DNA from: Allobosea sp. 117
GTDB lineage: Bacteria > Pseudomonadota > Alphaproteobacteria > Rhizobiales > Xanthobacteraceae
Length of the DNA: 64,000 nucleotides
Direction of reading: 5' to 3'
NCBI RefSeq assembly: GCF_000702305.1
Contig: NZ_JNLC01000011.1
Location: 248,001-312,000, forward strand
In this document: positions 12,361 through 20,037 of the stretch, one piece after another
How the letters are laid out: each line of letters starts with the position of its first letter
Numbering within the stretch: position 1 is the first letter of the stretch
The notes under the pieces: model-generated
What the model was told of the DNA's origin: nothing
Seen by the model: only the letters and a program-made list of their open reading frames with translations
Databases searched by the model: none
Program-made: the position numbers and the translations under genes

Positions 12361-12448
12361 CGTTAGGAAACCGAGATCGTCGCGGCACCCGCTTGCTCCG
12401 CCGGCCCGCGTTCCGCCGGTTTCCGATCATGTGGTTAACGCATTCTTA

Positions 12449-12859
12449 TCAGGCGCCCGATGCAACCGCATCATAACCCGCCGCCGTGAACGCGATGAGG
12501 CAGAAGCCGTTGCCGAAGGGATCGGCCAATCCGGCGATGCTGCCCCAGACTTCGCGGCGCAGCGGCGATTCCAGAATAGCACCGGCCTCAAGCGCCCGCG
12601 CGAGCGCCGCCTCCACATCCTCGACCACAAGGTCGAGATGCACGGGCGTCCAATGCCGGTCATAACTGCGCACCGCTTCGCCGCCGGGCGTTGCCCTCGA
12701 TCCGGCCGGCTTCACCAGCAGATAGACCCGCGCCGACGCACCGAGAAGCTCCAGCCCGCCTTCGCCGAAGCGGCGGCCTTCGGTGAAGGGGAAGGCCGCG
12801 AGATAGAAGCGGCGCGCCGCCTCGAAATCCGGGACGTCGATATTGACAAGCAGCTCCAT
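12449..12859 (-). CDS. VOC (glyoxalase/bleomycin-resistance fold) family protein
   Basis: The 136-residue protein has the vicinal-oxygen-chelate layout: an N-terminal half beginning with DVPDFEAARRFYLAAF and a C-terminal half with PVHLDLVVEDVEAALARALEAGAI followed by WGSIAGLADPFGNGFCL, the classic second-module metal-site region. Substrate is unknown; members include glyoxalases, dioxygenases and antibiotic-binding proteins. I chose the ATG at 12859 because GGAAA stands just upstream; an ATG seven codons earlier is possible. It is divergent from yggS with 48 bp between starts. Confidence 0.8.
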   Translation of the reverse strand: MELLVNIDVPDFEAARRFYLAAFPFTEGRRFGEGGLELLGASARVYLLVKPAGSRATPGGEAVRSYDRHWTPVHLDLVVEDVEAALARALEAGAILESPLRREVWGSIAGLADPFGNGFCLIAFTAAGYDAVASGA

Positions 12860-12907
12860 TGCTTTCCATTGCCTCCGCATCGTTCCACACGTCCTCAGGA
12901 ATCGTCG

Positions 12908-13570
12908 ATGAGCGTCACCGAACGTCTCGCCGAGGTGCGCGAGCGCATCGCCCGGGCCTGCCGCGACGCCGGCCGGCCGGCCGGCTCGGTCGAGCTCGTC
13001 GCAGTCTCGAAGACCTTCGAGGCCGAGCACATTACCCCGGCTCTCGCCGCCGGCCAGCGCCTGTTCGGCGAGAACCGGGTGCAGGAGGCGAAGGCGAAAT
13101 GGCCGGCGCTGAAGGAGGCCTGGCCGGGGGTCGAGCTGCATCTCATCGGGCCGCTGCAGACCAACAAGGTGCGCGAGGCGCTCGGCCTGTTCGACGTCAT
13201 CCACACGCTCGACCGCCCCTCGCTTGCCGAGGCGCTGGCGAAGGAGATCGCGAAATCGGACCGGCCGTCGCCGCGCCTGCTCATACAGGTGAACACCGGC
13301 GAGGAGCCGCAGAAGGCGGGGATCGCGCCGCTGGAGGCCGACGCCTTCATCGACGCCTGCCGCGACGTCCACAAGCTCGCTGTCGAGGGGCTGATGTGCA
13401 TTCCTCCCGCCGACGAGCCGGCCGCGCCGCATTTCGCGCTGCTGGCCAAGATCGCGAAGAAGCACGGGCTGGCGACGCTCTCCATGGGCATGAGCGGGGA
13501 TTACGAGACCGCCATCGCGCTCGGCGCCACCCATGTGCGGGTCGGCAGCGCCATCTTCGGCACGCGCTGA
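12908..13570 (+). CDS. yggS: YggS-family pyridoxal-5'-phosphate homeostasis protein
   Basis: Members bind PLP on a single-domain alanine-racemase-like barrel and buffer the cofactor without known catalysis. The 220-residue product has VAVSKTF with the probable PLP lysine at Lys35, FGENRVQEAKAKW, HLIGPLQTNKVREA, QVNTGEEPQKAGI and the C-terminal LSMGMSGDYETAIALGATHVRVGSAIFG, all diagnostic. An AGGAA ribosome site precedes the ATG at 12908. In other bacteria the gene often lies near proC; here it stands between unrelated genes. Confidence 0.94.
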   Translation: MSVTERLAEVRERIARACRDAGRPAGSVELVAVSKTFEAEHITPALAAGQRLFGENRVQEAKAKWPALKEAWPGVELHLIGPLQTNKVREALGLFDVIHTLDRPSLAEALAKEIAKSDRPSPRLLIQVNTGEEPQKAGIAPLEADAFIDACRDVHKLAVEGLMCIPPADEPAAPHFALLAKIAKKHGLATLSMGMSGDYETAIALGATHVRVGSAIFGTR

Positions 13571-13577
13571 TTTCGTC

Positions 13578-14165
13578 TCAGCCGAAGCGGATCGGTGTGC
13601 GCGGCCCGATCTCCCTCAGAAGGCGGCGCAGATCGGCCGGGCGGAAGGCGACGCAGCCCTCGGTCGGCCCGAAGCCGGCCCGGGCGATGTGCAGGAACAC
13701 GGCGGAGCCGCCGCGCGCCTTGCGCGGCCGGGTGTTGTGGTCGAGCACCACGACGAGGTCGTAGAGCCCGTCCGGGCGCCACATGCGTTCATGCGAGGCG
13801 GGGAAGGGCAGCGTGACGGCGCGGTTGTAGCGCCGGTCGGCCGGGTCGTCGCACCAGCCGTCATCGGCCCGCGTGCGGCGGGCCGGAAGCGCGGCGACGG
13901 GCCTGTGACCGTGATCGGCGCGCCAGCGCACCGCCACCGCGTGCCAGACGCCGGCCGGCGTGGCGCCGTCGCCCTCGCGCTTGCCGGCACGGATGCCGGA
14001 CCGGCCGATCGCCACCGGAATCGCCCGCCCGCGCCACAGGAGAAGGCCGCGATGCCGCTCGCCGGGGCGCCGCACCACACGCGCGAAGCCGGGAGCCGGG
14101 CGGTGCCGGCCGGACCGATCGGAGGCGGGGGGCTTCTTATTCACGCGTTTTGCGTTCACGATCAC
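13578..14165 (-). CDS. L,D-transpeptidase catalytic-domain (YkuD-like) protein
   Basis: This family makes 3-3 peptidoglycan crosslinks or attaches proteins to the wall. The 195-residue product has GDGATPAGVW, a central region with DGLYDLVVVLDHN, and the catalytic signature SAVFLHIARAGFGPTEGCVA with His159 and Cys171. No clear signal peptide is visible, which is unusual for a periplasmic enzyme but common in this short subgroup. The start is a GTG at 14165 preceded by GGGAG seven nt upstream; no ATG is available. It converges on yggS with a gap of 7 bp. Confidence 0.78.
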   Translation of the reverse strand: MIVNAKRVNKKPPASDRSGRHRPAPGFARVVRRPGERHRGLLLWRGRAIPVAIGRSGIRAGKREGDGATPAGVWHAVAVRWRADHGHRPVAALPARRTRADDGWCDDPADRRYNRAVTLPFPASHERMWRPDGLYDLVVVLDHNTRPRKARGGSAVFLHIARAGFGPTEGCVAFRPADLRRLLREIGPRTPIRFG

Positions 14166-14313
14166 GTCACGACTCCCGCATCGGCGCGTGCCGCCGGTGC
14201 GTGGTGCTTGCCGGAAGGGCTTGCCTTGCCTACTGCGGCAAGGGTGCGGATGTGATCCTATATCAGCGCCGGGGCGCCTTTCGGAAAGTAGAGTTAGGTT
14301 CAGGACGATACAT

Positions 14314-15000
14314 ATGGCGAACGCCCAACGGATTCTGGTCGTCGACGACGACGATGAACTGCGCGAGGCGCTGGTCGAGCAGCTCGACCTGCTCGACGAG
14401 TTCGAGACGGTATCGGCGCCGACGGCGCGGGCGGCGATCGACGAGGTCGCCGGCAGCCGCATCGATCTCGTGCTGATGGATGTCGGCCTGCCCGACATCG
14501 ACGGGCGCGACGCGGTGCGCACCATGCGCGAGGCCGGGTTCAAGGCGCCGGTGATCATGCTGACCGGGCACGACACCGACAGCGACACCATCATGGGTCT
14601 CGATGCCGGCGCGAACGACTATGTGACGAAGCCGTTCCGCTTCGCGGTGCTGCTGGCGCGCATCCGCGCCCAGATGCGCTCGCACGAGGCGAGCGAGGAC
14701 GCGGTGTTCACCATCGGCCCCTACACCTTCCGGCCGGGCGCCAAGATGCTGGTGACCGAGCGCAACTCGAAGATCCGCCTCACCGAGAAGGAAACGGCGA
14801 TCCTGCGCTATCTCTACCGGGCCGGGAAGAAACCGGTGGCGCGCGAAATCCTGCTGCAGGAAGTATGGGGCTATAATTCCGGCGTCACCACCCATACGCT
14901 GGAGACCCATATCTACCGGCTGCGGCAGAAGATCGAGAAGGATCCCTCCCATCCCAATCTCCTCGCGACGGAGGCGGGCGGCTACAAACTGCTACCCTGA
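14314..15000 (+). CDS. OmpR/PhoB-family response regulator
   Basis: The 228-residue protein has an N-terminal receiver domain with the acidic cluster DDDD (11-14), phospho-acceptor Asp56 in LVLMDVGLPDIDG and Lys106 in YVTKPF, followed by a C-terminal winged-helix DNA-binding domain (LTEKETAILRYLYRAGKK..., VTTHTLETHIYRLRQKIE). No histidine kinase gene is adjacent, so its partner must be elsewhere. The ATG at 14314 fits the usual start a few residues before the first strand. A 9-bp hairpin follows the stop codon, and a cyclic-nucleotide-binding protein gene lies 46 bp downstream. Confidence 0.88.
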   Translation: MANAQRILVVDDDDELREALVEQLDLLDEFETVSAPTARAAIDEVAGSRIDLVLMDVGLPDIDGRDAVRTMREAGFKAPVIMLTGHDTDSDTIMGLDAGANDYVTKPFRFAVLLARIRAQMRSHEASEDAVFTIGPYTFRPGAKMLVTERNSKIRLTEKETAILRYLYRAGKKPVAREILLQEVWGYNSGVTTHTLETHIYRLRQKIEKDPSHPNLLATEAGGYKLLP

Positions 15001-15003
15001 CGG

Positions 15004-15024
15004 CATGGCGAATGATTCGCCATG
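15004..15024 (+). terminator. Perfect 9-bp hairpin after the response-regulator gene
   Basis: CATGGCGAA and TTCGCCATG form a perfect stem around the loop TGA, three bases after the stop codon. There is no U-tract, so it may be an mRNA 3'-end stabiliser or partial attenuator rather than a strict intrinsic terminator. Confidence 0.45.
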
Positions 15025-15046
15025 TCCCGCATAGCCGCCCGTGCCC

Positions 15047-15640
15047 ATGTCCATCGAAGACGATATCGCGCTGCTCGATCGCGTCCCGACGCTGAAGATG
15101 CTCGGGCTCGAGGCGCTGCGTATCATCGCCATCGGCGCGGAGAGCCGGGTGGTGCGCGGCGGCGACATCCTGTTCCGCGAGGGGCAGGAGGCGGATTCGG
15201 CCTATGTGGTGGTGAGCGGCAATTTCGCCCTCACCCGTGAGGACATGCCGCCCGAGGCGGGCCAGCCGCGGGCGGTGAATGTCGGGCCGGGCACGCTGCT
15301 CGGCGAGATGGCGCTGATCACCCAGACGCAGCGTCCCGCCACCGCGACGGCGACCGAGGTGTCGAGCGTGCTGCGCATCCCGCGCAGCATCTTCATGCGG
15401 ACGGTGGAAAGCTATCCGGACGTCGCGCTGCGGCTTGCCCGCACGCTCAGCGAGCGGCTGACCACCACGCTGGACGATCTCGGCCGCGTGCGCATGCAGT
15501 TCGAATCGATCGAGCCGGTGGCGCGCCGGCTGCCGGAGGAGAGCGGGGACGAGCCGGAACCGGATTCCCCCGCCGATCCTGACGCGGATGCCGGCCCCGA
15601 GGGCGAGAGCGATACGCCGGACGAGACGAATTCGGGCTGA
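15047..15640 (+). CDS. Cyclic-nucleotide-binding domain (Crp-like) protein without DNA-binding domain
   Basis: The 197-residue product is essentially one cNMP-binding beta-roll: LLDRVPTLKMLGLEALRIIAIGAESRVVRGGDILFREGQEADSAYVVVSG, then GPGTLLGEMALIT with the Gly-Glu phosphate-cassette region and RPATATATEVSSVLRIPR. No helix-turn-helix follows; instead the tail is acidic and low in complexity (EPEPDSPADPDADAGPEGE). Known relatives gate or localise partner proteins. I chose the ATG at 15047 over a GTG two codons upstream. It lies between the response regulator and arfB, 5 bp before the latter. Confidence 0.8.
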   Translation: MSIEDDIALLDRVPTLKMLGLEALRIIAIGAESRVVRGGDILFREGQEADSAYVVVSGNFALTREDMPPEAGQPRAVNVGPGTLLGEMALITQTQRPATATATEVSSVLRIPRSIFMRTVESYPDVALRLARTLSERLTTTLDDLGRVRMQFESIEPVARRLPEESGDEPEPDSPADPDADAGPEGESDTPDETNSG

Positions 15641-15645
15641 AGATC

Positions 15646-16074
15646 ATGCTCGTCGTCACGCCCTCAGTTTCGCTCGGCGAGGACGAGATCGAGGAAAGCT
15701 TCGTGCGCGCCTCGGGTCCCGGCGGGCAGAACGTCAACAAGCTCTCGACCGCTGTCCAGCTTCGCTTTGACGTGCGCGGCTCGCCGAGCCTCGCCGAAGG
15801 GGTCAAGGCCCGGCTCTCATCGCTCGCCGGGCGGCGGCTGACCCGCGAGGGCGTGATCGTCATCGTCGCGCAGCGCTTCCGCACCCAGGAGCAGAACCGG
15901 CAGGACGCCCGCGAGCGTCTCGCCGAGCTGATCCGCCAGGCGCTGGTGGTGCCGGTGAAGCGACGCCCGACGCGCCCGACGCTCGGCTCGAAGCTGCGGC
16001 GCCTGGAGAGCAAGGCGCGGCGCTCCGGCGTCAAGGCGACGCGGCGCGAGAAGCCGGCCGGCGGCGAGGAGTGA
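15646..16074 (+). CDS. arfB: Alternative ribosome-rescue factor ArfB (YaeJ-type peptidyl-tRNA hydrolase)
   Basis: ArfB hydrolyses peptidyl-tRNA on ribosomes stalled at mRNA 3' ends. The 142-residue protein has the release-factor catalytic motif SGPGGQNVNK with Gly26-Gly27-Gln28 and lacks the codon-recognition domains of RF1/RF2. Its basic C-terminal tail (KRRPTRPTLGSKLRRLESKARRSGVKATRREK) is the part that enters the empty mRNA channel. Both features separate it from an ordinary release factor. It begins 5 bp after the cyclic-nucleotide-binding protein, so the two are probably cotranscribed. Confidence 0.92.
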   Translation: MLVVTPSVSLGEDEIEESFVRASGPGGQNVNKLSTAVQLRFDVRGSPSLAEGVKARLSSLAGRRLTREGVIVIVAQRFRTQEQNRQDARERLAELIRQALVVPVKRRPTRPTLGSKLRRLESKARRSGVKATRREKPAGGEE

Positions 16075-16107
16075 GGCCGGCTCGGAGCCTGACCGAATGA
16101 ACCCCGA

Positions 16108-16935
16108 TCAGCCGATTCCCCCGGCGAAGAGCGGCACGGCGGGCGCCGCCATCGGCCGGCCGAGCAGATAGCCCTGCGCGTAGTCGCAGCCTTCCGCCGT
16201 CAGCATGGAGAGCTGCGAGGGGCGCTCGACGCCTTCGGCCACCGTCTTGATGCCGAGGCTGCGGGCGAAGCCGATGAGGCCGGCGACGAGGCCGGCGTCG
16301 TCCGGTTCGTCCTCCAGCCGGGCGATGTATTGCCGAGCTATCTTGACGCGGTTCACCTCGATCTGCCGCAGCAGCACCATGGAAGCCGTTCCGGCTCCGA
16401 AATTATCCAGCGCCACCGTCACGCCCAGCGCGGCGAGGCGCCGGAGCTCGGCGGCGGCTCCGCTGCCGGGGCCGAACTCGGTGCCTTCCGCGAGCTCGAT
16501 CACCACCTGCGCCGGCTTCAGGCGCTGCGCCTCGATCCAGACGGCGAGGCTCTCGGCGAGCCCGCCCTGGCGGAGCTGCAGGTCCGAGACGTTGAGGGCG
16601 ATCTCGCCGGGCGCATAGCCGCCGGCACGCCAGCCGAGCATATGGCGGCCGACATCGTCGAGCAGGCGCGCACTGAGCGCGCCGGCCAGCTCGGGGTCGT
16701 CGAAGGCGGCGGCGAAGCCGGCGGTCTCCAACAGGCCGCGCGTGGGATGCTCCCAGCGCATCAGCGCCTCGAAGCCGGCGATGCGCCCGCTCCTGAGCTC
16801 GAACACTGGCTGATAGTGCGGCGTCAGCCGGCTCGCCTCGAGCGCCTGACGCAGCTCCATGGCGAGCGGCGCCGCACGCTCGGTCGGCCCCGCCTCGCCC
16901 GGCGGGTCGCGCAACACGCGTTGCGGAAGGCTCAT
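16108..16935 (-). CDS. EAL-domain protein with degenerate catalytic motifs
   Basis: EAL domains hydrolyse cyclic di-GMP. This 275-residue protein is almost only an EAL domain. It keeps Glu56 of EALMRW, Asn115 (ALNVS), Glu147, Lys198, Glu234 (AEGVE) and Gln254 (QGY). The metal-binding Asp-Asp pair reads Asp177-Asn178 (LDNFGAG instead of DDFGTG), and KID reads KIA (198-200). From what is known of the family, loss of the second aspartate should weaken or abolish phosphodiesterase activity, so it may be a c-di-GMP-binding or protein-interaction module. A GAGGGA ribosome site precedes the ATG. Confidence 0.86.
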   Translation of the reverse strand: MSLPQRVLRDPPGEAGPTERAAPLAMELRQALEASRLTPHYQPVFELRSGRIAGFEALMRWEHPTRGLLETAGFAAAFDDPELAGALSARLLDDVGRHMLGWRAGGYAPGEIALNVSDLQLRQGGLAESLAVWIEAQRLKPAQVVIELAEGTEFGPGSGAAAELRRLAALGVTVALDNFGAGTASMVLLRQIEVNRVKIARQYIARLEDEPDDAGLVAGLIGFARSLGIKTVAEGVERPSQLSMLTAEGCDYAQGYLLGRPMAAPAVPLFAGGIG

Positions 16936-16971
16936 CTCGCTCGTCCCTCGTTGTCATGGGAGCGGCACGCC

Positions 16972-17086
16972 CTGGAGCATTTTCCGCGAAAGTCGATCGG
17001 CTTTCGCGATCGGAAAATGCTCCAGCCTTTGATGCGAGAGCACTTTCTCATCGATCGGGTGATCCCACCTGATCGGAAAGGGCTCC
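16972..17086. repeat. Dispersed palindromic mosaic repeat (GGAGCATTTTCCG type)
   Basis: Fifteen-base arms CTGGAGCATTTTCCG (16972-16986) and their reverse complement (17011-17025) enclose inner arms CGAAAG/CTTTCG. A related TGATCGGAAAGGGCTC half follows to 17086. Such mosaic palindromes are typical of intergenic regions of Rhizobiales genomes. It lies upstream of the EAL gene. The remaining gap to 17231 has only a short GCCCG/CGGGC hairpin (17156-17170). Confidence 0.65.
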
Positions 17087-17231
17087 GGCGTGCCGGACCT
17101 GCAACCTACATCGTGACGGGGAGACGTTTCGGAGGGGTTGTCGAACGGCGTTGACGCCCGCTCAACGGGCAGGGCGCAATTGGAGACAAAAGCAGCGAAA
17201 ATCCGACGGATATGCCGTCCGAAGACAGGCG

Positions 17232-18008
17232 TCAGGCAGGTTGCGGCGTGGCGCCGCCGGGCGTGCGCCCCTGCGCGCCGACCCAGTGGTCGATGAAGGC
17301 GTCGAGCCAGAGCCGCACCCGGCCGTCATGCAGCAGGCGGTCGATGAAATGGGCCTGGCGCGGCCTCGCGCCGGGCAGGTTCATCCGTTCGCTGCCGCGC
17401 GTGGTCCAGCGGCACATCATGTGATGCGTGACCTCGGGGTGGAACTGGATGCCGTAGGCGGCCGGACCATAGCGGAAGGCCTGGTTGGGGAAGGCCTCGC
17501 CCTCGGCGAGGAGCTGCGCCCCGGCGGGCAGCTCGAAGCCCTCGCGATGCCAGTGATAGACATGGTCGGGCCAGAGCGAGCCGTTGCCCTCGGCATCGGC
17601 TCCTTCGTCCGCGCCGTTGCGCCCGGCGAACAGCCCGGTGCCGGCGACGGTGGGGCGGATCGGATAGTAGCCGATCTCCACCAGCCCCTCGGGATGCGGC
17701 TCGACGCGGGCGCCGAGATGGCGCGCCAGCATCTGCGCGCCGAGGCAGATGCCGAGATAGGGCTTGCCGGATTTCAGCGCGACGCCGATCCAGTCGATCT
17801 CGGCGCGCACATAGTCGTGGCAGTCATTGGCGCTCTGCGGCCCGCCGAAGATGATGGCGCCGGCGTGCTGGTCCAGCGTCTCCGGCAGCGGGTCGCCGAG
17901 GCAGGGGCGGCGCACGTCGAGCCGGAAGCCACGCTCGACCAGACGCAGCCCCACCCGTCCGGGCGAGGAGTGCTCCTGGTGAAGCACGATCAGGATCGAG
18001 GACGACAT
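17232..18008 (-). CDS. Class I glutamine amidotransferase-like protein
   Basis: The 258-residue protein is a stand-alone class I glutaminase domain similar to the GMP-synthase type: AIIFGGPQSAND, the nucleophile elbow GICLGAQMLA with Cys88, and the catalytic QFHPEVTHHM His-Glu pair. Some stand-alone members cleave gamma-glutamyl compounds or serve unknown synthetases; no acceptor-domain gene is adjacent, so the substrate is open. The ATG at 18008 has GGAG seven nt upstream; a longer reading is unlikely because the family begins a few residues before ILIVLHQEH. Confidence 0.84.
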   Translation of the reverse strand: MSSSILIVLHQEHSSPGRVGLRLVERGFRLDVRRPCLGDPLPETLDQHAGAIIFGGPQSANDCHDYVRAEIDWIGVALKSGKPYLGICLGAQMLARHLGARVEPHPEGLVEIGYYPIRPTVAGTGLFAGRNGADEGADAEGNGSLWPDHVYHWHREGFELPAGAQLLAEGEAFPNQAFRYGPAAYGIQFHPEVTHHMMCRWTTRGSERMNLPGARPRQAHFIDRLLHDGRVRLWLDAFIDHWVGAQGRTPGGATPQPA

Positions 18009-18188
18009 TTTTCTCCGGCGGCTTCGCGCGGACGGGCCCATGCCGCGCCGCACCATAATTCAAAACTACATGGATTCGCGGTGGTTTCAAGGCACCCGGC
18101 GGGCCGTCGGGCGGCCGTGCGGCCCGATTTTTTCTTGTGTCGGTGAAACGTGCCGTGCCGGCGGCGGCCTCAGGCCTCGCCATCCGCC

Positions 18189-18659
18189 TCAGGCTTCGCC
18201 GTCGGCTTCGTGGGCGTCGCGCACCTTCTTGCGGAGCTGCACACGATCGCGCGAGGAGACGCCGAGAAGCTCGGCGGCGCGCCAGACCAGATTGTCCTCG
18301 AACTCGGTCAGCCCGCCATCGGCATAGGCGACCTCGAACATCATCTCCACCATGCGCCGGCGACCGTCGTCGTCGAGGGCGCGGTTCAGCACGCTGGTGA
18401 AGGCATAGAGGTCGACCGCCTCGGCATCGCGGGCGACCCCGGCCTCGAGCAGCGTGTCGGCCTCCTCGGCGGTCAGGTCGAAGCGATGGGCGAGGATGCG
18501 GCGCAGCTTCTCCATCTCGTCGGCGCCGATCACCCCGTCGATGGTGACGACATGGACCAGCAGCGCCGCGGCGGCCAGCCGGTAGTCGTTCTCGGCGAAG
18601 ACGGCCTCGCGCTGCCCGCCGGCGATCTCGGCAATGAAGTCGGTCAAGGCGCGCAGCAT
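18189..18659 (-). CDS. TerB-like (COG4103) tellurite-resistance-fold protein
   Basis: The 156-residue helical protein resembles the TerB family. Two repeat-like helical segments carry acidic metal-site residues: HVVTIDGVIGADEMEKLRRILAHRF and EVAYADGGLTEFEDNLVWRAAELLGVSSRDR. TerB-fold proteins bind divalent metals; only some have anything to do with tellurite, and no other ter gene is present. The ATG at 18659 was chosen because homologous N-termini begin at the amphipathic helix MLRALTDFIAEI. The gap of 180 bp to the amidotransferase shows no gene. Confidence 0.72.
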   Translation of the reverse strand: MLRALTDFIAEIAGGQREAVFAENDYRLAAAALLVHVVTIDGVIGADEMEKLRRILAHRFDLTAEEADTLLEAGVARDAEAVDLYAFTSVLNRALDDDGRRRMVEMMFEVAYADGGLTEFEDNLVWRAAELLGVSSRDRVQLRKKVRDAHEADGEA

Positions 18660-18800
18660 GCGGCTCCCTCGGACGGCGCGGACGGATGTCGAGGCCGCGG
18701 ACGACAGGCGTGCACCACGGCCAGGATCGTCGTTATCCGAAAGCGTGAGCAGTCGCAACATGCCGGACCGGGAGGCGATTCCGACCCGATCGGGTGCTTC

Positions 18801-18835
18801 AGGAAAAATGCCCCGGCGGTGGGTACCGCCGGGGC
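18801..18835 (-). terminator. Intrinsic terminator of the gntR/tct unit
   Basis: An 11-bp GC-rich stem (18810-18820 with 18825-18835, loop GGGT) is followed on the minus strand by ATTTTTCC. Stem plus U-tract 35 bp beyond the gntR stop codon is a classic rho-independent terminator. Confidence 0.85.
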
Positions 18836-18869
18836 AGTGTCGAGCACGGACGAGAGCCTTCGCCCGCGC

Positions 18870-19592
18870 TCATTCCAGATAGTCGGCGTGCCGGGCGACA
18901 TGGTCGGCGAGGCCGAGCGCGTGGCTGCGCACCAGCGCCTCCGCCCGCTCGGTGTCGCGCGCCTCCAGCGCCTGGATGATGGCGAGATGGTCCTGGATGG
19001 AGCGGATCACCCGGTCCTCCTCGCCGATCGTCTTGCGGCGGATCATGCGCATGTGGGTGAACAGGTTCTCGGCGAGGCTGACGAGCACGCCGTTGCCGCC
19101 CATGGCGATGATGGTCTGGTGAAAGTGGATGTTGATCTCGGAATATTCGTCGAGCTTGGCGTGCAGGGTGCCGTCCTCGAAGGTGGTGAACATCTGCCGG
19201 AGCCGGCCGATCTCCTCATCCGAGGAATGCAGGGTGATGAGGCGGGCGGCGAGGCTCTCCAGCGCCGCCCAGACCTGGATCATCTCGATCACCTCGCGCC
19301 TGGTCTTGCGCACCACATAGATGCCGCGGCGCGGCACCGAGTGGACGAAGCCCTCGCGCTCGAGCTGCGCCATCGCCTCGCGCACCGGGGTGCGGCTGAC
19401 GCCCAGGCTCTGGGCGAGCTGTCGCTCGTCGAGGCGGACCTCGTGCGGCTGGTCGTAGATGTTCAGCGAGACGATGACCTCCTTGAGCGCGCTATAGGCG
19501 CGGTTCTTGAAGGTCGAGGTGTCCTCCAGCGGCGCGACGGACAGCTTGGAGGCGCCCGGCGCGCGCCGGACGGTGGCGTCGATGCTCATCAT
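18870..19592 (-). CDS. GntR-family (FadR/FCD) transcriptional regulator next to tctABC
   Basis: The 240-residue protein has an N-terminal winged helix (LDERQLAQSLGVSRTPVREAMAQLEREGFV) and a C-terminal FCD effector domain whose helices supply the metal/ligand-binding Asp/His set (EYSEINIHFHQTI, DHLAIIQALEARD). FadR-type regulators usually repress transport and catabolic genes and release DNA on binding a carboxylate. It lies at the 3' end of the tctCBA unit, so it probably controls that transporter. The start is one of two consecutive ATGs (19592 or 19589) overlapping the stop of a 55-codon ORF by ATGA-type coupling. An intrinsic terminator follows. Confidence 0.88.
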   Translation of the reverse strand: MMSIDATVRRAPGASKLSVAPLEDTSTFKNRAYSALKEVIVSLNIYDQPHEVRLDERQLAQSLGVSRTPVREAMAQLEREGFVHSVPRRGIYVVRKTRREVIEMIQVWAALESLAARLITLHSSDEEIGRLRQMFTTFEDGTLHAKLDEYSEINIHFHQTIIAMGGNGVLVSLAENLFTHMRMIRRKTIGEEDRVIRSIQDHLAIIQALEARDTERAEALVRSHALGLADHVARHADYLE

Positions 19593-19756
19593 GCGGCCTC
19601 CTTGCGGCGTCCCCGGGCGGGGATGCCGGCGGCGGTGTGGCCGGTGAGGGCGTGGCCGGTGGCGAGGGACAGGGCGGCCGCGGCCGCAGCGGAGGAAGTC
19701 AGGGCGACGGCGGGCATCTTCGGCCTCAGCGCGGTCGCGGTGGCGGGGCAGATCAT
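19589..19756 (-). CDS. Small 55-codon ORF translationally coupled to gntR
   Basis: An ATG at 19756 is preceded eight nt upstream by GGGAGG, a near-ideal ribosome site, and the frame runs 55 codons to a TGA that overlaps the gntR start. The product has an Ala/Thr/Ser/Leu-rich centre (AVALTSSAAAAAALSLATG) that could form one weak membrane helix, and a basic end (ARGRRKEAA). I recognise no family. It could be a real small protein or a leader peptide that governs gntR translation. The strong ribosome site and four-base overlap are the evidence; short length and biased composition are the doubt. Confidence 0.45.
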   Translation of the reverse strand: MICPATATALRPKMPAVALTSSAAAAAALSLATGHALTGHTAAGIPARGRRKEAA

Positions 19757-19905
19757 TGGCGTAGCCTCCCGATCCGGAGCGTTATGTGAACGGCGCCTCG
19801 CGCCGGCCGGTCGCCTCATGGCCTGTTCGGCGTCCGACCGGCGCGGGTGGCGCCCGCGTCTTCCGAATGCCCGAGCTCCGCTCTCCGCTTGCGTGGGAGG
19901 GATCG

Positions 19906-19937
19906 GGTGAGGGTGCGGCCTGCGCCGCATCCTCACC
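19906..19937 (-). terminator. Hairpin in the tctA-gntR gap
   Basis: A 14-bp stem with one G-T wobble (19906-19919 with 19924-19937, loop CTGC) lies about 100 bp beyond the tctA stop codon. No U-tract is evident. The rest of the 281-bp gap (19757-20037) is GC-rich repeat-like sequence without a gene. Confidence 0.4.
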
Positions 19938-20037
19938 GGGCCGGCGACCGGACCGTGGTGAGCGGGGCCGGTCGATCTTGAGGTCCGCCGCGCCCATTCG
20001 GAGGCGGCGGACCCTGTGGTGGGGCGTGCCGTCCCGC

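Noticed and set aside
18189..18659. Genuine tellurite-resistance gene
   Set aside because: A lone TerB-fold protein without terC, terD or terZ partners does not support tellurite resistance.
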